From: Chromatiales bacterium (ex Bugula neritina AB1)
GTDB lineage: Bacteria > Pseudomonadota > Gammaproteobacteria > Granulosicoccales > Granulosicoccaceae
Assembly (NCBI GenBank): GCA_001730015.1
Contig: MDLA01000158.1
Span: 1-64,000 of the forward strand
Direction: 5' to 3'
Length of the DNA stretch: 64,000 nucleotides
The notes beneath the pieces are model-generated. The model saw nothing but the letters and a program-made list of their open reading frames with translations. It ran no database searches and was not told the origin of the DNA. Positions 8,046 through 17,792 of this stretch are shown piece after piece. The first letter of the stretch is position 1. Each line of letters starts with the position of its first letter. The position numbers were made by a program, and so were the translations under genes.

Positions 8046-10127
8046 CTAGGAAGCTTTATCCGTACTAAAACTGATGACCGGATCCATAGCGGCGAGGCTG
8101 GCATCGGAAAGATGGCATCTGATTATATGCCCTGAACCAAGCTCCCGGGTTTGCGGAACTTCTTTTTCGCACAGACCATCTTTTACCTGATCCTTGTATC
8201 CGCAACGCGTTTGAAACGGGCAGCCAGTCGGCGGGTTCAGGGCAGACGGGATATCGCCTTCAAGCACAATGTGTTTTTTTACGACACTGGTATCGGCGAT
8301 GGGTATCGCTGATAGCAACGCTTCGGTATAGGGGTGATACGGTGGAGAGAAGATATGATCAGTAGTGCCCTGCTCTACAATATAGCCCAGGTACATAACC
8401 ACTACGCGGTCGGCGATATAGCGAACGACGGATAGATCGTGGCTGATAAACAGCATGGTGGTTTTTGCTTCGCGCTGAATCTCCATTAATAGCTCGGTAA
8501 CCGCCGCCTGCACAGAAACATCGAGTGCGGAAACCGGCTCATCCGCCACCACCAGCTTGGGCTGGCCTGCAAATGCGCGAGCCACACCGATACGCTGTTT
8601 CTGCCCTCCGGACAATTGCCGTGGTTTGCGCTCGGCAAACTGCCGGGGCAGTTTTACCAGGTCAAGCAATTCAAGCATACGGCGCTTGCGATCGTCCTGG
8701 CTGTCACCGATATCAAATTTCTCCAGCGTTCGAATAATCTGGGAACCAATGGTATGACTCGGATTAAGTGTGTCGAACGGGTTTTGAAAAACCATTTGCA
8801 CTGACGCCACGGTGTCTGTGCGACGGTCGGCAACTTCTACGTTACCGATGTCCACCGCACCCAGCAGCACATCACCGTCTGTTGCCGTTTCAAGGCCGAG
8901 CAGCACTTTAGCTAACGTTGATTTGCCACACCCTGACTCGCCAACAATGGCTAACGTCTCTGATTCCCGCGCCTGCAGGCTGATTGATTCGTTGGCTTTG
9001 ACCGTTCTGGTGTCACCTCCGCCGAACAGCTGATTTGCGGCGACATCGTAGTATTTTTTTAGATCCCGCACATCCAGAACAACGTCTCCGGGCTCGTTGG
9101 GTGAGCTCACCAGCGGACGCTCCGGCTCTGCTGCCCAGTCGATGAGATCTATACGGTTACATCTGGATTGATGATCGGGAACACCGGCAACCGGCTGCAT
9201 ATGCACGGTACTGGAATTACACTGTTGCTCGTCGAAATTTGAACAACGCGGGCCGAAGTTACAGCCTCTGGGGCGCTCCATCGGCAATGGCAATTGCCCC
9301 GGTATAGATACAAGCGGCCGCGTGTTTTTATCTGCGCCCGGCAACGGTATAGAATTGAACAGTGCCTTGGTGTAGGGATGGCGCATGTGGTCGAATACTT
9401 CAGCAACCGTACCGGTTTCAACGGCTTCCCCGGAGTACATCACGGTGATGCGATCGCAGGTTTCCATAATCAACCCGAGATTGTGGGAGATGAACAACAT
9501 GGACGTGCCCGTTTCACGCGCCAGCTCTTTTATTAACTGGACTATACCGGCTTCAACGGTCACATCGAGCGCGGTCGTGGGTTCATCGAGAAGCAGTAAG
9601 TCCGGCTTGGATAGCAGCGCCATCGCAATAACTATGCGTTGCTGCTGCCCCCCCGATATCTGATGCGGGTAAGCATTCATTACCCGCGACGGATCCGGTA
9701 AATTCACCGAGTCGAGCATCTGCAAGCTGCGCTGGTACGCATCGCTTTTAGAAACTCCTTCGTGGATGATCGGCACTTCCATCAGCTGCTTGCCGATTTT
9801 CATTGCGGGGTTCAGGGAGGCCATTGGCTCCTGGTAGATCATCGCTATTTTTGAGCCGCGTAAATCCTGCAGCTCCAGCTGTGACATTTCACCCATGTCC
9901 CGGCCACGGAATTTTATCGTACCGCCGACAATTTTTCCGCGATTGCCCATATCGCGCATAATGCCAAGCGCTACAGTGGACTTGCCGCAGCCGGACTCAC
10001 CCACCAGCCCCATTGTCTCGCCGGGCATGACCTTGCAGGAGAAGTCCATCACGGCCGGAATTTCACCGGCACGGACAAAAAACGAAATATTTAGATTATC
10101 TATTTCAAGAATCGGTTCTACTGACAT
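8046..10127 (-). CDS. Fused dipeptide/oligopeptide ABC transporter ATPase (DppD-DppF type)
   Basis: Two complete ABC ATPase halves lie in one 693-residue chain. The first has Walker A GESGCGKST, signature ISGGQQQR and Walker B LLLLDEPTTALD. The second repeats GESGCGKST, LSGGQKQR and LVVADEPVSALD. Each half ends in the Cys-rich Oligo_HPY tail (GCNFGPRCSNF; GCPFQTRCGY), which in this family can bind an iron-sulfur cluster. The protein energises import of peptides or related solutes through the two permeases encoded upstream, 6 bases away. Fusing D and F into one gene is common in such operons. The exact substrate is unknown. Confidence 0.93.
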   Translation of the reverse strand: MSVEPILEIDNLNISFFVRAGEIPAVMDFSCKVMPGETMGLVGESGCGKSTVALGIMRDMGNRGKIVGGTIKFRGRDMGEMSQLELQDLRGSKIAMIYQEPMASLNPAMKIGKQLMEVPIIHEGVSKSDAYQRSLQMLDSVNLPDPSRVMNAYPHQISGGQQQRIVIAMALLSKPDLLLLDEPTTALDVTVEAGIVQLIKELARETGTSMLFISHNLGLIMETCDRITVMYSGEAVETGTVAEVFDHMRHPYTKALFNSIPLPGADKNTRPLVSIPGQLPLPMERPRGCNFGPRCSNFDEQQCNSSTVHMQPVAGVPDHQSRCNRIDLIDWAAEPERPLVSSPNEPGDVVLDVRDLKKYYDVAANQLFGGGDTRTVKANESISLQARESETLAIVGESGCGKSTLAKVLLGLETATDGDVLLGAVDIGNVEVADRRTDTVASVQMVFQNPFDTLNPSHTIGSQIIRTLEKFDIGDSQDDRKRRMLELLDLVKLPRQFAERKPRQLSGGQKQRIGVARAFAGQPKLVVADEPVSALDVSVQAAVTELLMEIQREAKTTMLFISHDLSVVRYIADRVVVMYLGYIVEQGTTDHIFSPPYHPYTEALLSAIPIADTSVVKKHIVLEGDIPSALNPPTGCPFQTRCGYKDQVKDGLCEKEVPQTRELGSGHIIRCHLSDASLAAMDPVISFSTDKAS

Positions 10128-10133
10128 AATTAA

Positions 10134-11291
10134 CTAGTCCTTGAGAGATTCTTCACGCAGGCCATCAGCCAGCAGATTGAGCCCGAGTACCAGCGTCATC
10201 AGCGCGATGGTGGGAGGCAGAGCCGGGTGTGGATAGACCGCCAGCAACTTGCGACCTTCGTTAATTGTCATCCCCCAGTCCGGACTTTCCGGTGTCACAC
10301 CCAAACCAAAGAAACCCAGTGTGCCCAGCAGAATACTGGTGTAACCAATACGCAGACAAAAATCGACTATCAACGGACCGCGTGCATTCGGCAGAACTTC
10401 CCAGAGCATGATGTACCACGGTGTTTCTCCACGGGTTTGCGCAGCAGCTACGTAATCGCGAGTTTTTATATCGATGGTCAGCCCGCGCACAATACGGAAT
10501 ACCGTCGGTGAATTAACAAAAACTACGGCAACAAAAATGTTCAGCAGATTCGGATCCATGTAGAAAACTCCTAGAGGATCCATATTGAACGCAAGCCCGG
10601 AGTAGGCCCAGAGACCAAGTACCAGTGTGATCGTCAGCAGTACCGCAAGCGTTGTCGGGCGCTCACGATAGCGGGAATAGAACAGCATGATAAAAAACAG
10701 AATCGGGAACAGAAAGAGTACACCGGCCATCCACAGCGGCACTCCGGTTGAGCGTATCTCGGGTGTTACTAATAGGAAGAACAGCAGAATCACCGGAAAC
10801 GCGAGCACCAGATTCGCCAGAAAGCTCAATACGGTATCGAGCTTACTGCCGTAGTAGCCCGCTGGCAGCCCCAGCGTGATGCCCACCATAAAGGCGAATA
10901 TTGTTGCTGCGGGTGCTATTGCCAGTACCAGCTGACTACCCGTTACCATGCGACTGAATACATCACGTGCGAGGTTATCACCACCGAGTAAATAATAAAC
11001 GCCTTCCGAACCGGCTACCGGCCAGCCTGGCTTTTTGTTTTTCATTCCCGAGAGTTGCGTCAGCGGGTCGAGGGTGGCTATGAGGTCTGCGAATATGGCC
11101 GTCAGTACCCAGAACAAAACCAGTACGAGCCCGGCTGTACCGATCGGGCTGGAAAACAGCCTGCCGTATAAGCCGAGCTTACGCCTGAAAATAAACGATA
11201 CAAACAGTATCAAGGCAAGACCAATCCACACCGGAGTGAATTGAATCAGGATTCGGCTAGCTATTTCGAGTGCGCTTAAGCGTTCCATCAT
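10134..11291 (-). CDS. Peptide ABC transporter permease, DppC-type
   Basis: This inner-membrane permease carries a BPD_transp_1 domain. Its EAA-type cytoplasmic loop reads VAAAQTRGETPWYIMLWEVLPNARGPLIV. The chain has an extended N-terminal half with additional membrane segments before the core. Start ATG 11291 is chosen because GAGGAAAC directly precedes it. This removes the overlap with the dppB-like stop codon and leaves a gap of 7 bases. It pairs with the DppB-like permease to form the pore, and both are fed by the Tat-exported binding protein of the same operon. Confidence 0.9.
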   Translation of the reverse strand: MMERLSALEIASRILIQFTPVWIGLALILFVSFIFRRKLGLYGRLFSSPIGTAGLVLVLFWVLTAIFADLIATLDPLTQLSGMKNKKPGWPVAGSEGVYYLLGGDNLARDVFSRMVTGSQLVLAIAPAATIFAFMVGITLGLPAGYYGSKLDTVLSFLANLVLAFPVILLFFLLVTPEIRSTGVPLWMAGVLFLFPILFFIMLFYSRYRERPTTLAVLLTITLVLGLWAYSGLAFNMDPLGVFYMDPNLLNIFVAVVFVNSPTVFRIVRGLTIDIKTRDYVAAAQTRGETPWYIMLWEVLPNARGPLIVDFCLRIGYTSILLGTLGFFGLGVTPESPDWGMTINEGRKLLAVYPHPALPPTIALMTLVLGLNLLADGLREESLKD

Positions 11292-11298
11292 CGTTTCC

Positions 11299-12345
11299 TC
11301 AGTTAACCCGAATCCGGGGATTGAGGAACACATATCCGATATCGGATATCAGCTGTGTCACCAACACCACCATTACTGCAACCACCGAGCAGGCTAGCAG
11401 CAGTTCTATATCGTTGTTGCCGACTGCCGCAACCAGAGTCCAGCCAAAGCCCTTGTAGTTGAATAGTGTCTCGACAATAACGACTCCCGTCAGCAACCAG
11501 GGGATTTGCAGCATGATCACCGTAAAGGGTGCTATGAGCGCATTGCGCAAAGCGTGCTTTAAAACCACCGCCTTGAAGCTCATTCCTTTGAGACGTGCGG
11601 TGCGAATATATTGCTCAGTCATCACCTCTGCCATAGACGCTCGTGTCATGCGCGCTATATAGCCAACGCCGTAAAGCGCCAGCGTTACAACCGGCAGGGT
11701 AAAGTTTTCAAAGGTTATCTGATCCATCGCCGTTGCTGCTGTACCTTTGAACCAGCGCAGGCCACCCAGTTTACTGGCGAAGATAACGATAAAAATAATG
11801 CCCGATACGTATTCCGGCGTGGAGGTCGTCAGTACTGAAAAAGTGGAAAGTGCGCGGTCTGTTTTTGTGCCCTCACGCATGCCCGCCACAACGCCGATCA
11901 CCAGCGCGGTTGGCACCATCACCACCAGCACCCAGAACATCAGCCACCCGGTATGTCCGAGCTTTTCGAGCACGATCCCGCCAATCGGTTCTTTAAAAAC
12001 CAGCGACTGGCCCCACTCCCCCTGCAGTAACCCGCAAAAACGCGGGGCCTCTGCGGCATCAGTTCCGGGCTTGACACAGCGTCCGGTCTGTTTGCCGTCG
12101 TCATCGGTACGGGTCCAGCCGGGCGCGACACCCAGCCACTCGCCATAGCGTTTGATTAATGGTTGACGATAGCCGTTTTTTTCAAGCCAGCTCTGCACCT
12201 GCACATCTGTCATGCGCATGTTGCCTTCGCTCTTGGTGAGCTTTTCGAGATTGGGCTCGAGGTTGGTTAAAAAGAAAACAACAAAGGTTAAACAGAGTGC
12301 CGTAAGCAGCATTACTCCCGATCGTCGTAATAGAAAGCTGCCCAT
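11299..12345 (-). CDS. Peptide ABC transporter permease, DppB-type
   Basis: This 348-residue inner-membrane permease opens with a classic DppB-type first membrane helix (LLRRSGVMLLTALCLTFVVFFLTNLEP). A long periplasmic loop follows and includes GQSLVFKEPI. The core then contains the EAA loop YIRTARLKGMSFKAVVLKHALRNALIAP, in pieces a close match to oligopeptide permeases. It lies second in the operon after the binding protein, 168 bases downstream of a hairpin that may partly terminate transcription. Substrate is unknown beyond the dipeptide/oligopeptide/nickel family. Confidence 0.92.
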   Translation of the reverse strand: MGSFLLRRSGVMLLTALCLTFVVFFLTNLEPNLEKLTKSEGNMRMTDVQVQSWLEKNGYRQPLIKRYGEWLGVAPGWTRTDDDGKQTGRCVKPGTDAAEAPRFCGLLQGEWGQSLVFKEPIGGIVLEKLGHTGWLMFWVLVVMVPTALVIGVVAGMREGTKTDRALSTFSVLTTSTPEYVSGIIFIVIFASKLGGLRWFKGTAATAMDQITFENFTLPVVTLALYGVGYIARMTRASMAEVMTEQYIRTARLKGMSFKAVVLKHALRNALIAPFTVIMLQIPWLLTGVVIVETLFNYKGFGWTLVAAVGNNDIELLLACSVVAVMVVLVTQLISDIGYVFLNPRIRVN

Positions 12346-12467
12346 CTAAGCTCCACCATTTCTTTATTGTGAGTCAACGGAAGATATCCGTTTAACTATG
12401 TATTGTTACATCTTCTCTATTGAGAGCAAATCGCTTCGGTATGTCTAGAGTAGAGATGCACTATGAA

Positions 12468-12492
12468 AGAAGGCCGCCAATGGCAGCCTTCT
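12468..12492 (-). terminator. Hairpin after the peptide-binding protein gene
   Basis: AGAAGGC (12468-12474) pairs with GCCTTCT (12486-12492), and GCC pairs with GGC inside around an AAT loop. On the minus strand the stem is followed by TTCTTTCAT, a weak U-tract. Lying between the binding-protein gene and the permeases, it is best read as an attenuating terminator that raises binding-protein expression over that of the permeases (inference). Confidence 0.6.
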
Positions 12493-12513
12493 CTTTTCTT
12501 ACTTTACCCTGTC

Positions 12514-14193
12514 TCAGGATTTCCAGTAGATATCCTGTGGACGATACTCAAAGGTTATGTGATGTTCCAACCCACCCAGATTTGATTTGGTGTAGTTGGT
12601 TAGTGTGCGCCAGTATGGCTGCACGATAACCCCTTCGTCCTGCATCAGCTTTTCGCAGATTGCTACTTTTTCCCGACGCTTGTCCACATCAGCAAGAGCC
12701 AGTGCTTCCGCCAGAGCGGCATCGAATTCGGCGTTTTCGAAACCGGATTCATTCCATGCTTCACCGGAACGGTAAGCCAGACCCAGCACCTGTACGCCCA
12801 GCGGACGATGATTCCAGTTAGTTGATGAATACGGGTATTTAGCCCAGTCATTCCAGAACGTAGAACCCGGCAGCACAGTACGCTTAACTTTAATGCCTGC
12901 TTTGCGCAGCATGTCTGCAACAGCGTCGGTGGTGTCTTTCCGGTAGCCTGCGTCGAGCGACAACAGTTCGTGCTCGTAGTCAGCCATTCCGGCTTCAGCC
13001 ATCAATGCCTTGGCACCTTCCGGGTCGACCTTCTGCTTTGGCAGTTCAGCGTAATCAGGGTGCATGGGTCCAACGTGATGGTTTTCAGCAGTAACACCGA
13101 GACCACCGATTCCAAGCTCCAGGCACACGGCAGGGTCAACAGCCATTGCCAGTGCGCGACGTACACGAACATCTGCGTAAGGCTTCTTGCCGTCTACTTC
13201 AGCTTGCTGGTTCGGACGGATAACAATGGTTGCAGCCGTGACTACGTCATGGCGATCAAACCCTTCGAGCGTATCGAAAAGCTCGACAATCTCAGCGCCC
13301 TCGGCACTATAGATTCCATCTACCTCGTCAGATTCCGCAGCGGCGAAATGAGATGCAGGCTCGGTGCCGTAATCGATAAATTCAATGCGGTCCATCCACG
13401 CACCGTTACCTTCGTTCCACCAGGTGTGATCCGGGTTGCGGACCAGCACGCCTTTTTCACCGACTTTCAGTACCTCGGGAATATAGGGGCCGGTACCGAG
13501 CGGATTTTCCAGAGCGGTAGCAGAGTCGTAGTCCTTGTGCACAATGGCAGCCGGGTAATCGGCCATGCCTGCGATAATGGAAATATCAGAAGCAGGCAGA
13601 TTCAATTTTACGGTGTGGCTGTCTACAACTTCAATTGCCCCGTCAATTGCCTTTTCGGTATCTGCGTCGATCAGCGTGGCAAAACGACCAGCCATAGAGT
13701 TACCTTCAACGCTCTTGTCGCACCAGCCGGTGATATTTCGAGCAACGTCTTCGGCGGTGAAGTCATCGCCGTTGTTCCACTTGACCCCTTTACGTACATT
13801 AAGTATGTAGGTTTTAGCGTCTTCGCTGATATCCCAGCTTTCCAGCAGCTTGCCGGTGAAGGTTGCATCGTTGTTGTATTCAACGAGGTACTCGAGCCAG
13901 CCGCGCGCAAAGTTGGCAATTTGCGACCAGTCATAGGTGCGGGGATCCTTCATCGCACGCACTTCAGTCTGAAAGCGAACTGTGCCACCCATTTTTGGCG
14001 TATCAGCAGCAAGGGCTGTTGATGGTGCAGCCATCCCCAGCATGCCATAAGCAGTTGCAGCGCTGGCGCCAAACGCGCAGGCTGTTGCGAGAAACTCCCG
14101 ACGACTCATGACGTTATCGCTCTTTCGAACGCTCTCAGCCATATCGGTAATTGCAGCAGGTAAATCCTGCCCGTTTATCTTCTTAAACTTCAT
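12514..14193 (-). CDS. Tat-exported peptide/solute-binding protein (SBP family 5)
   Basis: This 559-residue periplasmic binding protein belongs to the DppA/OppA family. A twin-arginine motif SRREFL (30-35) and a hydrophobic stretch to AADTPKMGG mark Tat export, which is unusual but known for this family and implies folding before export. Family text includes SWDISEDAKTYILNVRKGVKW, then ENPLGTGPY, RRALAMAVD and, near the C-terminus, QPYWRTLTNY. It is first gene of the operon followed by dppB-, dppC- and fused dppDF-like genes. The ligand is unknown; family members bind peptides, opines, sugars or nickel. Confidence 0.92.
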   Translation of the reverse strand: MKFKKINGQDLPAAITDMAESVRKSDNVMSRREFLATACAFGASAATAYGMLGMAAPSTALAADTPKMGGTVRFQTEVRAMKDPRTYDWSQIANFARGWLEYLVEYNNDATFTGKLLESWDISEDAKTYILNVRKGVKWNNGDDFTAEDVARNITGWCDKSVEGNSMAGRFATLIDADTEKAIDGAIEVVDSHTVKLNLPASDISIIAGMADYPAAIVHKDYDSATALENPLGTGPYIPEVLKVGEKGVLVRNPDHTWWNEGNGAWMDRIEFIDYGTEPASHFAAAESDEVDGIYSAEGAEIVELFDTLEGFDRHDVVTAATIVIRPNQQAEVDGKKPYADVRVRRALAMAVDPAVCLELGIGGLGVTAENHHVGPMHPDYAELPKQKVDPEGAKALMAEAGMADYEHELLSLDAGYRKDTTDAVADMLRKAGIKVKRTVLPGSTFWNDWAKYPYSSTNWNHRPLGVQVLGLAYRSGEAWNESGFENAEFDAALAEALALADVDKRREKVAICEKLMQDEGVIVQPYWRTLTNYTKSNLGGLEHHITFEYRPQDIYWKS

Positions 14194-14666
14194 TCGAACC
14201 TCCAGTTGAGATTTTGGAATTTGGTCTCAGGGTCCCTCCTAAAACAAGATTTGCACTCTTATGTTGCGCCATCCGCGGGCCGGAAGACCCCACAGCACCG
14301 GGGGATTTCAAACCATATAGATGACAAGTCAATCATCTGCCACATGCATTCCGACAATGCACAGCAGCTTTCACTTCACCATAATAACAAACAGCGAAGG
14401 ATCCGGCGTACCCCATCCGACATTGTTTTAACTGTGCTCAGGATTGCAGGCAGGGTAACTACGAGGATAAATGATAACGGTTTGCATCATCCCGAAACTG
14501 AACGGACCTTACCAATTCAACCGCAAAGACCTGGCAATCGACTCAGGGCAGGCGACTCAGGGCAGGCGACTCAGGGCAGGCGACATTCTGATCAGGTTCT
14601 GCAGGCAATAGCATTTAGGGGGATTTCAATATAATTTTATATTTTTTAACTAAAGGTTAAAAAATT
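14194..14666. other. Intergenic, contains a short tandem repeat
   Basis: This 473-base gap lies upstream of the peptide operon and downstream of the desaturase gene. It should hold the operon promoter, but I cannot pick one with confidence. The 14-base tandem repeat at 14539-14584 lies within it. A long open frame on the plus strand was rejected as non-coding. Confidence 0.5.
14539..14584. repeat. 14-base tandem repeat, 3.3 copies
   Basis: The unit CGACTCAGGGCAGG occurs perfectly at 14539-14552, 14553-14566 and 14567-14580, followed by a partial CGAC. Perfect identity suggests recent slippage expansion. No function can be assigned. Confidence 0.95.
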
Positions 14667-15566
14667 CTACCGTTTGCTCGACAGGCTCTGTATATATTTT
14701 TTGTTGAATGCTAAATAGCCCTGCTCTGTTTCCTGCAGATAATTTCTCATTAATTTATGGAGTTGCTCGAGTCGATGAAAAGGGACGGCGGGATAGGCGT
14801 GGTGCTCGGCATGGTAAGGCATATTCCACGTGATTAATCGCACCAGTGAGCTCGTAAACGTTGTTCGGGTATTCACAAACATGTTTTCCACCATCGCACA
14901 GTTTGCGTGCTCTGCCAGCAGGTAAAACCGCAGAAAGGGCTGGCCCAGCAGCACTGGCAGCAACCACACATACAACAACACCGTAGTTGAGAGCCATACT
15001 GATATCACCATCAGAAGTACGTAACCACTAATAAACAGACGGGCCTCGCGCTGTACTATTATGCTTCCCCCACCAGGTATATACGCACTCCGACTAGCCC
15101 CTGTGGCATTTCCTAGCAATACCCGCAGTTGCCCGAGCCAGACGGGAATACCCGATAGATGCTTCGCATATTGCCAGCGGGTAACGGGTTTAGGTGTAGC
15201 GAGTTCCGGATCTTTGTGCGGGTGCTGAGTGAAGCGGTGATGCTCAAAGTGGAAGTAGCGAAACCACTGCGGGCATAGAATCACCAGAAAGCCGCATACA
15301 AACGCTACCCGGTCATTTGCCGCTCGAGTGGCAAAAGCCGTGCGATGAATCGTCTCGTGTAATAGCGTGAATAAAAAGATAATCAGGACACCCTGAAGCA
15401 CAAGCAACAGCGGCCAGAGCACTACCCGCTCGACAATCAACCACCCGGTCAGGACTATCGCGCCCCAGTGCAGTGCAAGCCGCTGCAATGCTGCGCTATT
15501 CGATTTACGTGTTAACGCCTGCCGTTGTCCGGACGACAATGACTGGATAAAACTACGGTGATCCAT
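14667..15566 (-). CDS. Membrane fatty acid desaturase family protein
   Basis: This 299-residue integral membrane di-iron enzyme carries the three histidine boxes of the desaturase/hydroxylase superfamily: HETIH (70-74), HFEHH (106-110) with a following HPHKDPE, and HAEHH near residue 253. Hydrophobic helices lie at about 35-68, 87-101 and 180-210. It would use oxygen and reductant to introduce a double bond or hydroxyl into a lipid chain. The short N-terminus and box pattern resemble beta-carotene-hydroxylase and sterol/sphingolipid-desaturase relatives as much as acyl-lipid desaturases, so the substrate is open. It is divergent from the flavin oxidoreductase. Confidence 0.83.
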   Translation of the reverse strand: MDHRSFIQSLSSGQRQALTRKSNSAALQRLALHWGAIVLTGWLIVERVVLWPLLLVLQGVLIIFLFTLLHETIHRTAFATRAANDRVAFVCGFLVILCPQWFRYFHFEHHRFTQHPHKDPELATPKPVTRWQYAKHLSGIPVWLGQLRVLLGNATGASRSAYIPGGGSIIVQREARLFISGYVLLMVISVWLSTTVLLYVWLLPVLLGQPFLRFYLLAEHANCAMVENMFVNTRTTFTSSLVRLITWNMPYHAEHHAYPAVPFHRLEQLHKLMRNYLQETEQGYLAFNKKYIQSLSSKR

Positions 15567-15690
15567 ACGGTTGTCCGACTCCCGGCTCTATATCAGGTTG
15601 AAACTGGAAGACGGGAGTTTACAAGCATTACAGATCGCCTCACACTCGATCCTGACAATGCAGAACATCTCGTAACCGTCTGGAGGAACA

Positions 15691-17718
15691 GTGGACAGCA
15701 GGCACAGCAACGATCCTTTGTTTCAACCTTTAGAGTTAGGGCATCTGACACTAAAAAACCGCATCATGAGCACCAGCCACGCTAGCGGTACTGATGATCA
15801 GGGCATGCCTGGTGAGCGCTACCAGCGCTATCACGAAGAAAAAGCCAAAGGGGGCCTGGCCCTGACTATGTTCGGTGGATCGTCGAACGTAGCGCCGGAT
15901 TCACCAAGTGTATTTGATCAGCTTCGGGTCGACAGCGATGCAGTTATCCCGTACCTGCAACAGTTTTCGGAGCGCATTCACTCACACGATACCGCCCTGA
16001 TGTGCCAGATTACCCATCTGGGCCGTCGCGGAGATGCCACCGCAGATAACTGGCTGCCGACTATCGCCCCGAGTGTTGTCCGGGAAACTCTGCATCGAAG
16101 TATTCCCAGGGAGATGGATGAGCACGACATAAAACGGGTGGTGCGCTCCTTCGGTGCTGCGGCGCGGCGCTGCTACGAAGGTGGTCTGGACGGATTGGAA
16201 ACACACGCAGGTGCCCATCTCATCGGCCAGTTCTTCTCTCCCGACACCAACAGGCGCAGCGACAAATACGGCGGTAGTCTGCAGAACCGCATGCGCTTTG
16301 CCCTGATGGTGCATGAGGAGATCCGCAAGCAGGTCGGTGACAATTTTCTGCTTGGCATACGCATGTCACTGGAAGAGGATCGCGGTGGTCTGAGCCACGA
16401 TGAGGCGCTGCAAATTGCCCAGACCCTGCAACAGGAAGGCGCCATAGATTTTCTCAACTGTGTGTTCGGACGTATGGACACCGAGATCGCCCTAGCTGAA
16501 AACAACATGCCCGGCATGAAACAACCACTCGCCCCGTTCCTGGAGCGCATGCGAACGGTCAGACAGGCGGTTACCCTGCCGATATTCCACGCCGCTCGAA
16601 TTGTAGACATAGCCACCGCGCGTTACGCAGTGCGCGACGGTCTGCTCGATATGGTTGCCATGACCCGGGCACACATTGCCGATCCGCAGATAGTCAACAA
16701 AATACAACGGGGAGAAGAACACCGTATCCGACCGTGTTTCGGTGCAAGTCATTGCATGCACAAAAAACCCTCGTGTATTCACAACGTAGCTACCGGCCGC
16801 GAACTGGAACTGCCACAGGTAATCAGCGCCTCACCCGTGCCAGGTAGAAAGGTGGTTGTCGTCGGGGCGGGTCCTGCAGGCCTTGAAGCCGCACGAGTAG
16901 CCGCCGAACGCGGTCACAAAGTAACTATTCTAGAAGCTGCTTCAAAGCCCGGGGGCCAGATCCTGATGGCAGCCAGAACCGAATGGCGGCACGATCTCAT
17001 GGCGGTTATAGACTGGCGACTGGCTGAACTGGAACACCTTGGTGTTAAGCTGAAGCTCAATTGTTATGCGGAGTCAGAAGATGTACTGGCACTGCAACCG
17101 GATACCGTAATTATCGCAACCGGCGGGCTGCCCAACCTTCACGGCATAAGCGGAGAACAGCACTGCATCAGTAGCTGGGATATTCTAGGCGGAGACATAC
17201 AGCCAGCTGAGAAGATCATTGTTTTCGACGGCACCGGGCGTCATGAAGCGGCTTCGTGTGCGCAATATCTAGCAGCCAGAGGTGCAACTGTAACGCTTGC
17301 ATCAATTGATGACCGCCCTACCGCGGAATTAGGTTACGCCGAGCGAGCCAGTCACCGCAAGCAACTCTATAAGCAAGGTATCACCATGCTGCAGGATCTA
17401 ATGCTGCTGGAGGTAAAATCCAGTGGCAACCGGATTAGCGCCAGATTTCGCAACGACCTCACCGATGAACCGCTTGAATTGATTGCGGATCAGATTATTG
17501 TTGAAAGAGGAACCGTGCCGGTTGATGAACTTTTTTATGAATTGAAAAGCAATGCTGTCAATTCAGGTGATTTAGATCTCGAAGCACTACTGGAGGCCGA
17601 ACCGCAGCCCGGCAATGACCAGCAGGGCTATACGCTCTACCGGGTAGGCGATGCGGTTTCCAGCCGTTCTATGCATGCCGCCATACTTGATTCCTATCGA
17701 CTGGCAATCGCACTATAG
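15691..17718 (+). CDS. NADH:flavin oxidoreductase of the dienoyl-CoA reductase / TMADH type
   Basis: The GTG start at 15691 is fixed by TGGAGGAACA just upstream. The 675-residue protein combines an N-terminal old-yellow-enzyme FMN barrel (about 1-340: LELGHLTLKNRI, FFSPDTNRRSDKYGGSL) with a C-terminal NAD(P)/FAD module (VVVVGAGPAGLEAARVAAERG). The linking iron-sulfur segment reads CFGASHCMHKKPSC. Relative to trimethylamine dehydrogenase and 2,4-dienoyl-CoA reductase, the second cysteine is alanine and the spacing to the last is shortened. Relatives act on N-methylated amines, histamine or enoyl compounds; the substrate here is unknown. It is convergent with the adenine deaminase gene. Confidence 0.88.
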   Translation: MDSRHSNDPLFQPLELGHLTLKNRIMSTSHASGTDDQGMPGERYQRYHEEKAKGGLALTMFGGSSNVAPDSPSVFDQLRVDSDAVIPYLQQFSERIHSHDTALMCQITHLGRRGDATADNWLPTIAPSVVRETLHRSIPREMDEHDIKRVVRSFGAAARRCYEGGLDGLETHAGAHLIGQFFSPDTNRRSDKYGGSLQNRMRFALMVHEEIRKQVGDNFLLGIRMSLEEDRGGLSHDEALQIAQTLQQEGAIDFLNCVFGRMDTEIALAENNMPGMKQPLAPFLERMRTVRQAVTLPIFHAARIVDIATARYAVRDGLLDMVAMTRAHIADPQIVNKIQRGEEHRIRPCFGASHCMHKKPSCIHNVATGRELELPQVISASPVPGRKVVVVGAGPAGLEAARVAAERGHKVTILEAASKPGGQILMAARTEWRHDLMAVIDWRLAELEHLGVKLKLNCYAESEDVLALQPDTVIIATGGLPNLHGISGEQHCISSWDILGGDIQPAEKIIVFDGTGRHEAASCAQYLAARGATVTLASIDDRPTAELGYAERASHRKQLYKQGITMLQDLMLLEVKSSGNRISARFRNDLTDEPLELIADQIIVERGTVPVDELFYELKSNAVNSGDLDLEALLEAEPQPGNDQQGYTLYRVGDAVSSRSMHAAILDSYRLAIAL

Positions 17719-17792
17719 AAATCTATAAACCTCTACTACCTGCCTTCCCCGAACTTCGGCCGTTGCCAGTAAAATATTCTGCACTCTCGCTC

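Noticed and set aside
12970..14022. 350-residue open frame on the plus strand antisense to the peptide-binding protein gene
   Set aside because: It lies entirely within a well-supported gene of the other strand, its protein text shows no domain, and it follows the codon pattern of the real gene in shadow.
14206..14634. 142-residue open frame on the plus strand in the gap before the peptide operon
   Set aside because: No ribosome site, low-complexity His/Arg-rich text, and it runs through the 14-base tandem repeat; no recognisable domain.
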